A stretch of 64,000 bases of DNA from Arthrobacter sp. ok362 (GCF_900102785.1 NZ_FNGC01000007.1:156008-220007), one strand, 5' to 3'; shown: positions 1-9,404, counted from the first letter of the stretch. Translations and numbers: made by a program. Notes: a model not told the origin generated them from the letters alone.

Positions 1-74
1 ACGGCCGCATCAAATTTCTGTTCCGCCGTCTTCAATCACTGACGGTTACAACAAGCCCTCACGCAACCCTGACC

Positions 75-91
75 TCACCCGGTCCGGGTGA
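75..91. promoter_or_regulatory. Inverted MalT-like box, copy 1
   Basis: Perfect palindrome TCACCC-GGTCC-GGGTGA. It is the first of six copies of TCACCC-N5-GGRTGA in the first 15.1 kb. It lies 34 bp beyond the stop codon of the LAL regulator, so it would serve a gene to the left of the window. The GGGTGA arm fits the MalT box consensus GGRKGA; that the neighbouring MalT-like protein binds it is inference. Confidence 0.5.
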
Positions 92-124
92 ACTTCCCGG
101 CCCCGGACCCTCCCGGCAGTAGGT

Positions 125-2761
125 TCAAACGATGCCGCGCTTGGCGGCCGTTTTTAGGGCATCGCGCCGGCTTCCGGCCCCGAGTTTCCGGTAGATAGAC
201 CGTTCGTGCGTCTTGACCGTGTTGACGGAAATGTACAGCGCATCTGCAATTTCGGCCGCGGTCATGATGGAGCGCATGTAGGCCAGGACTTCGCGTTCGC
301 GCTCGGTCAGGCTCCAGTAGGACTGTGTCCGAAGCCGGGCGTCACCTTGGCTGTCACGTGCCATCAGGGCTGCGATGAAGGATTCGTGGGCGGTGCCCCA
401 GACAGCGTGCTGCACGAGCAATTCAGCGAGTTCCTCTCTCCGCTCCGCAAAGGGGCGGAGGACGGATCCTGGCTCGGCCCGGTGGACCGCATGTTCAATC
501 CGCTCATGCGCCGTGGCAGTATCTCCGGTTCCGTGCGCCACAAGCGCCTCGGTCAAACTCGCGCAGGTGTCGACATACGAGTTGCCACGACGACGAGCCA
601 GTGACTCCGTGCAGCGTTGGGCGGCGGTGATCTCCCCTCCGCGACGCAGCAGCTCCGCCAGCAACGTATCCACCAGTGCCCCGTGCCCGCCAGCACCCAG
701 CGGTTGCGCCATCGCCAACGCACCGTCCAAGTCGCCCTGGGCATCAGCGACCTTCGCTACGGCAATCGTGTGCAAGGCGTTCCAAGACCCGCTGAACAGC
801 CCACGTGTGTGGAAGGACTCCAAAACCGAGCTGGATTCGTCAAGCCGGGCCGGGTCGCCAGTGGCACAAGCAGTCAGGACCCGATAAATGACACTCAGTG
901 GCCCGGACGGGAGCAGGTCACTGCCCAATCTCTGGGCCTTCGCCAGGTAAGTTTGCGCCGCCGTCAGGTTGTCATTCCAGTAGCACGCAATTCCGCGTGC
1001 CAGCCAGGCCGGAGCCATCCGTTCCTGCGAACTCCAGCCGAGTGTGTCTCCCCGCTCCACCGCCCGCGTGGCATGCTCTGAAGCGCCCAACAGATCACCG
1101 GCTCCGGCAAACGCCAACGCCAGATCCGCTTGAGCGCAGATCTCAATTGCTTCCAACTGCTCCGGGGCGCCGGTCCCGCCGGCCGCCTGGAGCAGGGCAG
1201 CCGCGTGTTCGCCGGTGCGGTGCAACCGAAATTCCGCCTGGGCAAGCAGGAAGAGTCCTGTCGAACAGGCGGCGGAGTGGCGGTCTCCAGAAACGTCCCT
1301 GCTCAGCCGGCCGGTTTCAGCCGGGGCGGCGTGGAGGTCCGTGCGGCCGATGCCCGGCGTCAGTTCGAACTGGGCCCGGCAACCCTCAAGCCTCCGGCGG
1401 CGAAGCGCATCCAGGACAAACGTCCGCGACAGCGCCCGCACGGTGAGCTCGGACGCCGCGGTGCTGTCGCCGGCAAGTTGGCGGCAGACGGATCTGATCA
1501 TCAATATCTCAGGGTCCTCGCTCCACGGCGTGGGCAGGTCCCGGCACAGCCGTTCGAGAGTCTGGGCGTCGTTGCCGAGCACGAAGTCGAGCCAGTGCGC
1601 CCCTAGCGACATCACGGCCTGGCGTGGTGCGCGCCCTTGCAGCGCCTGGGCTGCGCATTCGACGACGTCGGTGTCCTGGTAGTACCGCGCCGCCACGCGG
1701 TGAAGACGCTCTGCAAGGAGGGGGTCGCGCCGCTCCAGGATTCGCCGGCACTGCGCCGCGAAGAGGGAATGCCAGCGGTACATCGATTCACCGCCGCGGT
1801 AATCGTGCTCCTCGATGAAGAGGCCATTGCGCAGGCACTCCTCAAGCAGCACGCCGCCGTGCGGCCGGCCATAGAGTTCGACGGCGAGTCGGCGGCCAAG
1901 CCAGTCGCAGGTTGTTGCCCGCAAAATGAACTCCGCCAGCGACGGTTCGAGCTGGTCAAGGATCTCTTCCGCGACGTAGTCGGCGAGCGGTACGTGCTTA
2001 GCAGTGGTGCCCGGCGTCGTGACCGGCACGGTGCCGGACTGCGCCAGCGCTACGATGCTCGCGTGCACGGCGACCGGCCAGCCGGCAGTCATCGTCCAGA
2101 GGGATCCGGCGTCAAAGGCCGCGTCTTGTCCGAGCGAAAACGCAAACTGGGCGACTTCCTCCTGTGTGAAGGCAAGTTCGGGGGCGCGCAGTTCACCGAG
2201 GCCCTCGCCGTACCGGAACCTTTCCAGCTGGATGGGCGTATGGCCCCGCCCTGAGAGGACCAGCCGCAATGATGGGGGCGCCGACGCGGCGAGCACTCCC
2301 ACGATTCCGTTCGCCAGCCCCGGCCCGGCCAAATGGACGTCGTCAATCACCAGGACAATCGGCTCCGTGAGCTCCTCGAGGGCCCGGAGCAAAAGGTCGT
2401 AGGAGGCCGCCCGGTCATGGGCAAGGCACTGGTCAAGGGCCAGCAGTGCATCGCTGCCCGGCAGGGGCAACGTGCTTGCCGCACGCTGGATTGCCCCGAC
2501 AACCCCGTGAAAAAGCCGTACCGGTTCGGTATCGAACCGATCGAGTGACAGCCAGGCGCACGGCAGATCGCAGTTGCGGACCCAGTCGCCCAAGAATGTG
2601 GACTTGCCGTAGCCAGCCGGCGCTGCGACGAGCGTCAGGCGGTGCGAATCGGCGGACGCGGACAATGCGTTTTCCAGACGAGGACGCCCCAACGCTCCAA
2701 GACCGCGCAAGGGCGGCCGGATCTTGAACTGAGGACCAGGCAGCCATCCGACATTTGGCAT
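125..2761 (-). CDS. LAL-type (MalT-like) LuxR family transcriptional regulator
   Basis: About 878 residues from the chosen start, the usual size of LAL (large ATP-binding LuxR) regulators such as MalT. An N-terminal STAND ATPase carries a Walker A P-loop (APAGYGKST, about residues 47-55) and a Walker B-like strand (VLVIDD). A long helical, TPR-like sensor region follows, with a C-terminal LuxR helix-turn-helix in the last 65 residues (LTEREREVL ... ISVNTVKTH). The family is activated by ATP plus an inducer; the inducer here is unknown. The frame stays open to 2908, but that start would nearly abut the divergent K+ channel gene, so a start at 2761 (or 2779) is preferred; neither has a strong Shine-Dalgarno sequence. 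MalT-box-like palindromes recur through the following 15 kb, so it may control a local regulon. Confidence 0.9.
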   Translation of the reverse strand: MPNVGWLPGPQFKIRPPLRGLGALGRPRLENALSASADSHRLTLVAAPAGYGKSTFLGDWVRNCDLPCAWLSLDRFDTEPVRLFHGVVGAIQRAASTLPLPGSDALLALDQCLAHDRAASYDLLLRALEELTEPIVLVIDDVHLAGPGLANGIVGVLAASAPPSLRLVLSGRGHTPIQLERFRYGEGLGELRAPELAFTQEEVAQFAFSLGQDAAFDAGSLWTMTAGWPVAVHASIVALAQSGTVPVTTPGTTAKHVPLADYVAEEILDQLEPSLAEFILRATTCDWLGRRLAVELYGRPHGGVLLEECLRNGLFIEEHDYRGGESMYRWHSLFAAQCRRILERRDPLLAERLHRVAARYYQDTDVVECAAQALQGRAPRQAVMSLGAHWLDFVLGNDAQTLERLCRDLPTPWSEDPEILMIRSVCRQLAGDSTAASELTVRALSRTFVLDALRRRRLEGCRAQFELTPGIGRTDLHAAPAETGRLSRDVSGDRHSAACSTGLFLLAQAEFRLHRTGEHAAALLQAAGGTGAPEQLEAIEICAQADLALAFAGAGDLLGASEHATRAVERGDTLGWSSQERMAPAWLARGIACYWNDNLTAAQTYLAKAQRLGSDLLPSGPLSVIYRVLTACATGDPARLDESSSVLESFHTRGLFSGSWNALHTIAVAKVADAQGDLDGALAMAQPLGAGGHGALVDTLLAELLRRGGEITAAQRCTESLARRRGNSYVDTCASLTEALVAHGTGDTATAHERIEHAVHRAEPGSVLRPFAERREELAELLVQHAVWGTAHESFIAALMARDSQGDARLRTQSYWSLTEREREVLAYMRSIMTAAEIADALYISVNTVKTHERSIYRKLGAGSRRDALKTAAKRGIV

Positions 2762-2913
2762 TTCTCCCACGTAGCACATGCTAGGCCGACGCAAAAGGGC
2801 CCTAACAGGGCGCAAAGACCCCTTGTGCGCCTCCGCGTGATGCGGCCAAATAGCAGTCGGCGCTACACATCTGCGGCGCGGCGCGAATTCCGGGGGCGGG
2901 GGTATCATCAGTC

Positions 2914-3474
2914 ATGGCGACGAAGCACGGAAGCCAGCCGGGCCCGATTTTCCTCCGTGACCTCGACAAAGCAGGCCGGCGGCAGGTCCTTATTTGGGCG
3001 GGAGTACGTCTGGCTGCCTTTACGGTGCTAGTCCTCTCCCTCTACTTCGTTATCCCGATCGGGGGATTCAACGGGGACAATCCGGCGGCCGCCTGGATCC
3101 GTCTGGCGGCTATCGTATTAGTCTTTCTCGCGGCCCTGTCCCTTCAATTGCGGATGATACTCGCAGCGCATATCCCCCAGGTCCGGGCGGCCGTGACTGT
3201 GGTCGAGGCCGTTCTCATGTTTCTGTGTCTTTTCTCGCTGCTATACATGTCACTGTCTCTAACGGACCCATCGTCGTTTAGCCAATCCCTCACCAAAACA
3301 GACGCCCTATACTTCACAACGTCCACCTTTGCCACCGTCGGGTTCGGCGACATTACCCCGGTGAGTCAGCTGGCGCGGTCAGTCGTTTCGGTCCAAATGA
3401 TTGCTGATTTGGGGGCTCTCCTCTTAGTCGGCAAAGTGGCCTTTTTCGCGGCGGGCCGGCGCCTGGGCCTGTGA
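2914..3474 (+). CDS. Potassium channel family protein
   Basis: A 186-residue membrane protein. Hydrophobic segments lie near residues 25-48, 62-84 and 93-114, followed by a pore helix and the selectivity filter TVGFGD (141-146), then a last membrane helix. This is the pore-loop signature of K+ channels; no RCK/TrkA regulatory domain is present. It is divergent from the LAL regulator with about 150 bp between the starts. A second, unrelated K+ channel is encoded at 40791. Function as a K+ channel is confident from the filter; gating is unknown. Confidence 0.9.
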   Translation: MATKHGSQPGPIFLRDLDKAGRRQVLIWAGVRLAAFTVLVLSLYFVIPIGGFNGDNPAAAWIRLAAIVLVFLAALSLQLRMILAAHIPQVRAAVTVVEAVLMFLCLFSLLYMSLSLTDPSSFSQSLTKTDALYFTTSTFATVGFGDITPVSQLARSVVSVQMIADLGALLLVGKVAFFAAGRRLGL

Positions 3475-3493
3475 GCCTAACCCGCCTTCCTCA

Positions 3494-3510
3494 TCACCCG
3501 AAACGGATGA
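3494..3510. promoter_or_regulatory. Inverted MalT-like box, copy 2 (inside an 11-bp-arm inverted repeat)
   Basis: TCACCC-GAAAC-GGATGA. The symmetry extends to 3489-3515 (arms CCTCATCACCC and GGATGATGAGG, 10 of 11 pairing). It lies just after the K+ channel stop and 249 bp before the start at 3759. No T-run follows, so a terminator role is less likely than an operator, though both are possible. Confidence 0.5.
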
Positions 3511-3642
3511 TGAGGGGGCAATTGGCAGAAGCCTGGCGGGAAATGAGGCAGCGGACACGCAAAACTCATGGCCGGACAGCGATGCGGCGGGCTGATCGAC
3601 ACGGCGTGGCATGAGCGGCGGCCCCTTGCCCGCGGGGTTAGA

Positions 3643-3659
3643 TCACCCGGTGTGGGTGG
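3643..3659. promoter_or_regulatory. Inverted MalT-like box, copy 3 (one mismatch)
   Basis: TCACCC-GGTGT-GGGTGG matches the recurring palindrome at 11 of 12 arm positions. It lies 100 bp upstream of the start at 3759 and 133 bp after copy 2, giving the membrane protein gene a tandem pair of sites. Confidence 0.4.
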
Positions 3660-3758
3660 GTTTGCACGAACGCCCCGAGTGGACAATGAAAATTGTCATG
3701 AGTGCCCAACCGCGGTACATCGGGCCCGGTCGACGAGTTGCTACCTAGGCGGTACCCC

Positions 3759-5285
3759 ATGTCTCTCCAAGAACAGCCCCCAAGTTCCGGCAGCACCGAA
3801 CAGGAAGAAATACTGCGGCTACGGGCAGAAGTTGCCCGGTTGCAGCGAGAACGGGACGACACACGGCAGGCCCCACCGAAGCCCTCCGGGCCACGCCATC
3901 AGGGGCTGGCTCGCCGGATAGTGGCCATCGTGCTGGTGGTCCTGACGGCCGTGTTGGCCTTCGCCGCCGTGCCTGCCATGTATTTGCGCAGTGAAATCCT
4001 GGACACCGATCGCTACGTGGCAACGGTGGCGCCGCTGGCCTCGGACCCTGCGATCCAGGCCGAGATCACGGACAAGGTCACACAACAGATCTCCGATTCC
4101 GTGGACTTCGAGGCTATCACCCGGGATGCGCTCAACGAACTCAGCAAGACGGCGCCGCGCGTGGCCGCGGTGATCACCGGGCTGGCACCGGTGATTGCGG
4201 AGCAGACCAGGAACCTCATTCATTCCACCGTATCCAAATTCGTGGCCACACCGCAGTTCCAGGATCTTTGGATCCAGGTGAATCGGGTGGCGCACCAAGG
4301 CATCGTGAACCTCGCCACCGGAAACACGGGCGGCGCCGTAAGTATCGACCAAAGCGGCACGGTGACAATCTCTACCAAGGAGATCGTTGCCCGGGTCAAG
4401 ACCGCCCTCGTCGACCAGGGGGTCGGCATCGCCGCCAGGATCCCCGACATTGACAGGCAGATCACCCTGTTCCAGTCGCCCGAACTGGTCCGGGCCACGA
4501 ACGCCATCAGAACGCTGGATGCGACCGCCCCGATATTGGCGTGGTTGACGGTGATTACGGCCGTAGGCGCAATCGCTGTGGCCCCACGTGGCCGGAAACG
4601 GAGCACCACCAGCGGTGTCGGTTTGGCCGTGGCGATAGCCATGGCGTTGCTGGCCCTGGGACTTGTCATCGGGCGAACTGTCCTCCTCAACTCGATTCCG
4701 CCGGGTTCTGTCACCCCGGCGGCGGCTCAAAACCTCGTCGAGACATTCCTGGTGCCGCTGCGCACCAGCCTGCGCCTCGTCTTCGTGGTGGGACTCATCA
4801 TCGCTCTGGCCGCGTTTTTGGGCGGGCACTCGCGTCCGGCGGAGTTTGTCCGGCACGGCCTGGCGCGTGCGGGAGACTACATCACCGGGAAGGTCGGAGC
4901 AGGCCAGGCCCAACCGTGGCAACTCTGGTTGGCCCGCTACCGGCGGATTTTGGAAGCCGCGGTTGTCGGTATCGCTGTGCTGGTACTGATCTTCTGGCAG
5001 GACCCGACGGCGGCCGTCGCCATCTGGACAGCGGTCCTGGCCGTGCTGGCCATTCTCGTGATCGAACTGCTGTGCCGCCCCGCCGTTGCTCCCGGCCCCG
5101 GCGGCGTGCCAGCCGTCTCAGGCGGCGAGCCTGTCGTCACCGAACCCGTCACCGAACCTGTCGCCGTGCCCGCCACTCCCCACGTGCCGGCCAGGGCGGC
5201 TGGTTCCCCGGAGGCCGCCCCAGCAAAGTCCGCCAGCGCGGGTGGCCCCCCGGACGAGCCGAATCCCACACTCCGTCTCCCCTGA
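3759..5285 (+). CDS. Conserved membrane protein with N-terminal coiled coil
   Basis: 508 residues from the ATG at 3759; an in-frame GTG at 3702 is possible but adds only unconserved-looking residues. A short charged coiled coil (about 16-35) is followed by a membrane helix (about 50-70), an extended soluble, probably extracytoplasmic domain of about 200 residues, then four to five membrane helices in the C-terminal half and a Pro/Ala-rich tail. I do not recognise a named family. The layout suggests a surface-exposed domain anchored at both ends. Two MalT-like boxes lie upstream. The gene is convergent with the amidotransferase gene. Confidence 0.75.
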   Translation: MSLQEQPPSSGSTEQEEILRLRAEVARLQRERDDTRQAPPKPSGPRHQGLARRIVAIVLVVLTAVLAFAAVPAMYLRSEILDTDRYVATVAPLASDPAIQAEITDKVTQQISDSVDFEAITRDALNELSKTAPRVAAVITGLAPVIAEQTRNLIHSTVSKFVATPQFQDLWIQVNRVAHQGIVNLATGNTGGAVSIDQSGTVTISTKEIVARVKTALVDQGVGIAARIPDIDRQITLFQSPELVRATNAIRTLDATAPILAWLTVITAVGAIAVAPRGRKRSTTSGVGLAVAIAMALLALGLVIGRTVLLNSIPPGSVTPAAAQNLVETFLVPLRTSLRLVFVVGLIIALAAFLGGHSRPAEFVRHGLARAGDYITGKVGAGQAQPWQLWLARYRRILEAAVVGIAVLVLIFWQDPTAAVAIWTAVLAVLAILVIELLCRPAVAPGPGGVPAVSGGEPVVTEPVTEPVAVPATPHVPARAAGSPEAAPAKSASAGGPPDEPNPTLRLP

Positions 5286-5383
5286 GGGCACGCATTCCCC
5301 CTGAGGGCTCGCGACTGCTGAGAGACTGACGCCTGATCAGGAGCGACCTGCGTTTTCACAGTGTCCTGTTTTGCGGCGGGCCG

Positions 5384-5399
5384 GCCGGTTGCGACCGGC
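5384..5399. terminator. GC-rich hairpin between convergent genes
   Basis: GCCGGT-TGCG-ACCGGC, a 6-bp stem with a tetraloop, sits between the convergent stops at 5285 and 5451. It lacks a T-run on either strand, so a terminator role is only suggested by position. Confidence 0.3.
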
Positions 5400-5450
5400 A
5401 TTAGCCGGCCGCGCTAGGCCGACCGCACTTTGCGGCCGGCGCATTGCAGC

Positions 5451-6281
5451 TTAGGGAGCTGTCGGCGAGAACGGGAAGAGGTCTTCTCCGGCTCCGTGCA
5501 CCACAAGGCAGGTAGATTCCGGTATCTCCCTCCACGCGCCCCGCAGATCCCCAAGCGGCTCGGAAACCACCACGCGCGCGTCGGAGGAGAGCCCTTGGAG
5601 CATGGGGTTGTCCGGGTACTGGGCGCGAAGTGTGGAGATGTCGGCACTGTGGAACAGCGTCCGCGACATGCCTTCGCTCGAGTAGCGGAACGCCCACGTG
5701 CTCTCGCCGTCGGTGGTTGCCACAGTCATCTGGATGGGGTACTGGATGCCGTGGCGCTTTCCGACGTCTTCAATCAGTCCAACCGCGGAGGCGACCGCAG
5801 CACGCGGGTCCTGCTCCAGGCCGAACGTGAGCGCGACGTAGAAGAACAGTTCCGAGTCCGTCGCTCCCTCGATTAACGGAAACAACGACGGCTCGACGGC
5901 GAAGGCCAAGTCGCGCTTGACCGTCGGGAAATCCGTGATGAGCCCGTTATGCATCCACAGCCAGCGGCCGTGCCGGAACGGATGGCAGTTTGTCTGTTGG
6001 ATCGCAGATCCGGTCGTGGCCCGGATGTGTGCGAAAACGCGGCCGGCCGATGCCAGCGCGGACAATTCGCGGAGGTTGCGGTCATGCCAGGCCGGCTCGG
6101 TGCTGCGGAACACTCCGGGCGTCGGGGCCGATCCATACCAGCCAACGCCGAATCCGTCGCCGTTGGTGGTCTCGACTCCCATGCGTGCGTGTTTGCTCTG
6201 CATGACGAGCGAGTGGACAGGTTTGTACAAAAGATCATCAAGTTTCACGGGCGAACCTGAATACGCGAGCCAACGGCACAT
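5451..6281 (-). CDS. Class II glutamine amidotransferase
   Basis: 276 residues starting Met-Cys-Arg-Trp-Leu, the Ntn-hydrolase arrangement in which Cys2 becomes the N-terminal nucleophile after Met removal. The NGDGFGVGWYG motif and the later FFYVALTFGLEQDPRAA region fit the YafJ/EgtC-like branch of stand-alone class II amidotransferases (gamma-glutamyl hydrolase or amidotransferase type). A good Shine-Dalgarno sequence (GAGGAGG) precedes the ATG. No ergothioneine genes are adjacent, so EgtC itself is unlikely. A deleted paralogous fragment lies at 9438-9561. It is divergent from the lipoprotein gene, with a MalT-like box between them. Confidence 0.88.
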   Translation of the reverse strand: MCRWLAYSGSPVKLDDLLYKPVHSLVMQSKHARMGVETTNGDGFGVGWYGSAPTPGVFRSTEPAWHDRNLRELSALASAGRVFAHIRATTGSAIQQTNCHPFRHGRWLWMHNGLITDFPTVKRDLAFAVEPSLFPLIEGATDSELFFYVALTFGLEQDPRAAVASAVGLIEDVGKRHGIQYPIQMTVATTDGESTWAFRYSSEGMSRTLFHSADISTLRAQYPDNPMLQGLSSDARVVVSEPLGDLRGAWREIPESTCLVVHGAGEDLFPFSPTAP

Positions 6282-6390
6282 GACGTCCTCCTCATTTTGG
6301 ACAGCAGTCCATCACGCGTACCGGGCGCGCACATCATCATCCGGGGGTGATTCGACCAGCCGTGGGCGGGACTGGGCACCTCCTGCAGGA

Positions 6391-6407
6391 TCACCCCCGG
6401 CGGGTGA
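6391..6407. promoter_or_regulatory. Inverted MalT-like box, copy 4
   Basis: Perfect TCACCC-CCGGC-GGGTGA in the divergent region, 106 bp before the lipoprotein start and 110 bp before the amidotransferase start. A weaker version (TCATCA-TCCGG-GGGTGA, 6334-6350) lies next to it, so the interval may hold two sites. Confidence 0.5.
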
Positions 6408-6512
6408 CGCGCCTGCGTTGTCCAAAGCCAACACTGGTGGTACCTGCCAGTGATTGGGCTGCCAGGCGTCAGCCCATGAGAAGTGCAAGCCTACGGAGAG
6501 AGGGGCCTTGCA

Positions 6513-6956
6513 ATGACGAGACCACAACCAGTCCTAGCGCGGATGATGGCGCTGGGGGCAGCCATCGCGTTACTCGCCGGCTGCAGCACCACCACCCCGA
6601 GCACCAGCCCCGCGACCAGCCAGACTAAGAGCGTTTCACCGGTTTGCGCCGCCTCCGATGCATTCTCCGCATCCCTGACAAATTTTAAGGACACGCTCAA
6701 GCCAGGTGTCACAGTGGAGCAGATCCAGTCGGCCCGGGATCAGGTCAAGAAGGCCTACGACGATCTCCTTAATGCAGCCGGTGACGCGGCCAAAGAACGG
6801 GTGGATGCCGTCAAGTCTGCCCAACAAAAGTTTGCTGCCGCAGTCAACGCCGTTCCCGACACCGCGACACTAAGCCAGGCAGCCAACTCCCTGCGGGACG
6901 AAGCCGCGAACGTGCAGGCCGCCATCAGCGACCTCGCGAATGACATCGAGTGCTAG
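6513..6956 (+). CDS. Small secreted lipoprotein, helical
   Basis: 147 residues. A basic N-terminus and hydrophobic stretch end in the lipobox L-A-G-C with Cys24 as the acylated residue, so it is predicted to be anchored on the outer face of the membrane. After a Ser/Thr/Pro linker the mature protein is almost entirely helical, Ala-, Lys- and Asp-rich with heptad-like spacing, and ends at Cys147. The start is chosen for the strong purine-rich Shine-Dalgarno sequence (GGAGAGAGGGG). Function unknown. It may be co-transcribed with the SHOCT protein at 7049. Confidence 0.8.
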   Translation: MTRPQPVLARMMALGAAIALLAGCSTTTPSTSPATSQTKSVSPVCAASDAFSASLTNFKDTLKPGVTVEQIQSARDQVKKAYDDLLNAAGDAAKERVDAVKSAQQKFAAAVNAVPDTATLSQAANSLRDEAANVQAAISDLANDIEC

Positions 6957-7048
6957 GTCGGCCGCCCGGAACCCGCACATCTGAACTCATCCCCGCCCAG
7001 AGCCCCGTCCACAAACAACGTTCGCCAAATGAAAGTAGGGAAGCCAAA

Positions 7049-7435
7049 ATGAGTTTCTTCGAGAACTTTTGGGAACTTTTCTGGTGGCTGTTCATCTTCT
7101 ATGCGTTCTTCGCCTTCCTTTGGGCGTTGTTCATGGTGATCGGCGACCTCTTTCGGGACCACGAACTCAGCGGCTGGTGGAAGGCCGTCTGGATCCTCTT
7201 CCTGGTCTTTGTACCTCTCCTGTCCGTGCTGGCGTACATGATTGCGCGCGGCAAGGGGATGGCGGAGCGGTCAATGGCCCAGGCCCGCAAGAGCCAGGCT
7301 GAAACCGATGCGTATATACGCCAGGTAGCCGCAGCGAGCCCGACTGAGGAGATCGCCAAGGCCAAGGCGCTCATGGACGCTGGAACCATCACTGCGGAGG
7401 AGTTCAACCGGATCAAGAGCAAAGCAGGCGTCTGA
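7049..7435 (+). CDS. PLDc_N/SHOCT-type membrane protein
   Basis: 128 residues. An aromatic-rich N-terminus contains two membrane helices (about 10-30 and 45-70) in the PLD-nuclease-N arrangement, then a charged helical linker, and the C-terminus is a SHOCT domain (IAKAKALMDAGTITAEEFNRIK), a short module found at the ends of oligomeric membrane proteins. The ATG at 7049 is preceded by a purine-rich site. It follows the lipoprotein by 92 bp. The precise role is unknown. Confidence 0.85.
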   Translation: MSFFENFWELFWWLFIFYAFFAFLWALFMVIGDLFRDHELSGWWKAVWILFLVFVPLLSVLAYMIARGKGMAERSMAQARKSQAETDAYIRQVAAASPTEEIAKAKALMDAGTITAEEFNRIKSKAGV

Positions 7436-7541
7436 CTCAGATTGGGAAACCCTCATAGTCGGGGACAAGCCACAATGAACTCACTACTCGGCAGGTCTCC
7501 TCGCCTCTAAGCTGGAGCCAGGCTGAACCAAGGAGGGCTCA

Positions 7542-8696
7542 ATGGAGCCGGCATCATCGGAATCCGATCCACGTCCGGCCCTCCCCCGCAGCGTAACCAT
7601 CCTGCTCGCCCTGGCCGGCGCCGCCGTAGTCGCTTTCGGCCTTGGTGCGATGCGAGGAATCGTCACACCGGTGTTCTTCGCGTTCGTGCTCACCCTGTGC
7701 GTTCATCCCCTGCGCCGCTGGATGCAAGGACGAGGAATATCCCGGGGCATAGCCACGGGGACCACAATCGCGGCCGTCTTCGGGTTGCTGACCGCCTTCG
7801 CCACGGTCCTCATTGCCTCACTGGCACAGTTCTCCGCACTGCTGCCGCAATACGCCCCCCAAGTGCAGCAACTCGCCGCCACGATCGCCAGTGCGCTGGA
7901 GTCTATGGGGTTTGGCCCTGAGCAAGCCCAGGAAGTCCTGAACGGGGTTACTCCGGGCGGTATCCTGGGGTTCCTCGGCGGCCTCCTTGGAAACATCGCG
8001 AGCCTGGTGACCAGCCTCGTGATCATCTTGACAATGCTCATCCTTATGGCGCTGGATGGCTCGCGCGTACCGGTGATCCTGGCCCTTCTGAACTACCACC
8101 GGCCGGCGCTGGTCACCGCCCTTGACGGCTTCGGAACCAGCGTGCGCCGCTATATGGTCGCCACGACGGTCCTCGGGCTCGCCCAAGGCGTGTTCAACTG
8201 GCTGGTCCTGGTCATCCTGCAAGTCCCCGGGGCCCTGCTCTGGGGGTTGCTCTCGTTCATCTGCAGCTTTATCCCCAACATCGGGTACTTCATCGCGATC
8301 GTCCCCCCGCTGTTCTTTGGATTCCTCACCGGTGGCTGGCCGACCGTGCTGGCCATCATCGTCATCTATGGCGGGATCAACAGCGTCATCCAGTCCATCA
8401 TTCAACCGAAGTTCGTGGGCAACGCTGTGTCGCTCAGCGAGACTCTGACCTTTGTCTCCGTCCTCTTCTGGGCCGTGGTCCTGGGCCCTGTCGGCGCCAT
8501 CCTCGCCGTACCACTGACGCTCTTCGTTCGCGCCATCTTGCTCGATTCCGATCCTAGGATCGCATGGTGGCGGCCATTGACGGGCGACCAGACGGACGTG
8601 GCAATGCTCCTCAAACAAGAGGATGAGGCGATCCGGGCCCGCCGCGGCCGGCCGCGGCCAGGCCGCCCGGACACCGGCAGCGCGCCGAAGGCGTGA
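7542..8696 (+). CDS. AI-2E family transporter (PerM/DUF20)
   Basis: 384 residues with about eight membrane helices and the family layout: two N-terminal helices, a helical segment around residues 80-125 rich in Gln and Ala, and C-terminal helices containing GAILAVPLTL. Members have been proposed as exporters of autoinducer-2 or as Na+/H+ antiporters, so the substrate cannot be called. The C-terminal tail is basic. It has a strong AAGGAGG ribosome site and is followed by the GAP family gene 39 bp downstream, probably in one transcript. Confidence 0.88.
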   Translation: MEPASSESDPRPALPRSVTILLALAGAAVVAFGLGAMRGIVTPVFFAFVLTLCVHPLRRWMQGRGISRGIATGTTIAAVFGLLTAFATVLIASLAQFSALLPQYAPQVQQLAATIASALESMGFGPEQAQEVLNGVTPGGILGFLGGLLGNIASLVTSLVIILTMLILMALDGSRVPVILALLNYHRPALVTALDGFGTSVRRYMVATTVLGLAQGVFNWLVLVILQVPGALLWGLLSFICSFIPNIGYFIAIVPPLFFGFLTGGWPTVLAIIVIYGGINSVIQSIIQPKFVGNAVSLSETLTFVSVLFWAVVLGPVGAILAVPLTLFVRAILLDSDPRIAWWRPLTGDQTDVAMLLKQEDEAIRARRGRPRPGRPDTGSAPKA

Positions 8697-8735
8697 CGTG
8701 CCGTCAGGGTCCTGCCCGGGGCAGGTGAGAGACGC

Positions 8736-9404
8736 ATGCTGAGCACCATCACCAGCCTGGTGCTCTTCGGCCTCGCCGGGGCGATGAGCACCGTGCCTGT
8801 CAGTGTGACGATCATGATTCTGCTCTCCCCAGATCCACGCCGCGGCGCCCTGCCCTTCCTGATCGGCAGCCTGGCGGGTTCGATTATGGTGGTGGGCCTG
8901 TCGGCGGTCGGGCTGCAATTCCTTCCCGGCAGGCCGCCGCTCTTGCGCAAGGACGAACTACTGGCCCAGATTGCCATTGCTATCGGAGCAATTCTGATTG
9001 GGTACTCCGTGTACCTCTTCGTGAGCAAGGGCCAGCGGGACAACGCCATGCTTGGCAAAATGACGTCGAGGTTCCGCTCCGCCCGGCCCTGGGAATTCGT
9101 GGTCCTGGGCCTGGGCTTGAACCTGCGTCCCAAGGCAATCCTGCTGGCCGTCACGGCAGGCGCCGTGATCAGTGTCCAGGAACCGCCGCCGCTGGAAGGG
9201 AGCGTGCTGGTCCTCGCCTACGCCGCCGTGGCCCAGTCCGCCGTCGTCATTCCCGTCGGGGTGTGGCTACACTCACCGGAACGCGCCCAAGCACCCTTGA
9301 CCACCCTCTACAACTGGCTGCAGCGCCACGGACGCCGGATAGCGGCGATCGTCACGCTGGCGATCGGGCTCTTGATCGTCGGCTACGGCTTCCTGCAACT
9401 CTGA
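8736..9404 (+). CDS. GAP family (Sap/LysE-like) membrane protein
   Basis: 222 residues with six membrane helices. The N-terminal run over a 'GAMSTVPVSV' loop, the 'FVVLGLGLNLRPKAILLA' segment and the last helix ending at Leu222 fit the actinobacterial GAP/Sap family (PF11139), distant relatives of LysE exporters and implicated in glycopeptidolipid export in mycobacteria. That substrate is not implied here. It lies directly after the AI-2E transporter in the same direction. Confidence 0.8.
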   Translation: MLSTITSLVLFGLAGAMSTVPVSVTIMILLSPDPRRGALPFLIGSLAGSIMVVGLSAVGLQFLPGRPPLLRKDELLAQIAIAIGAILIGYSVYLFVSKGQRDNAMLGKMTSRFRSARPWEFVVLGLGLNLRPKAILLAVTAGAVISVQEPPPLEGSVLVLAYAAVAQSAVVIPVGVWLHSPERAQAPLTTLYNWLQRHGRRIAAIVTLAIGLLIVGYGFLQL

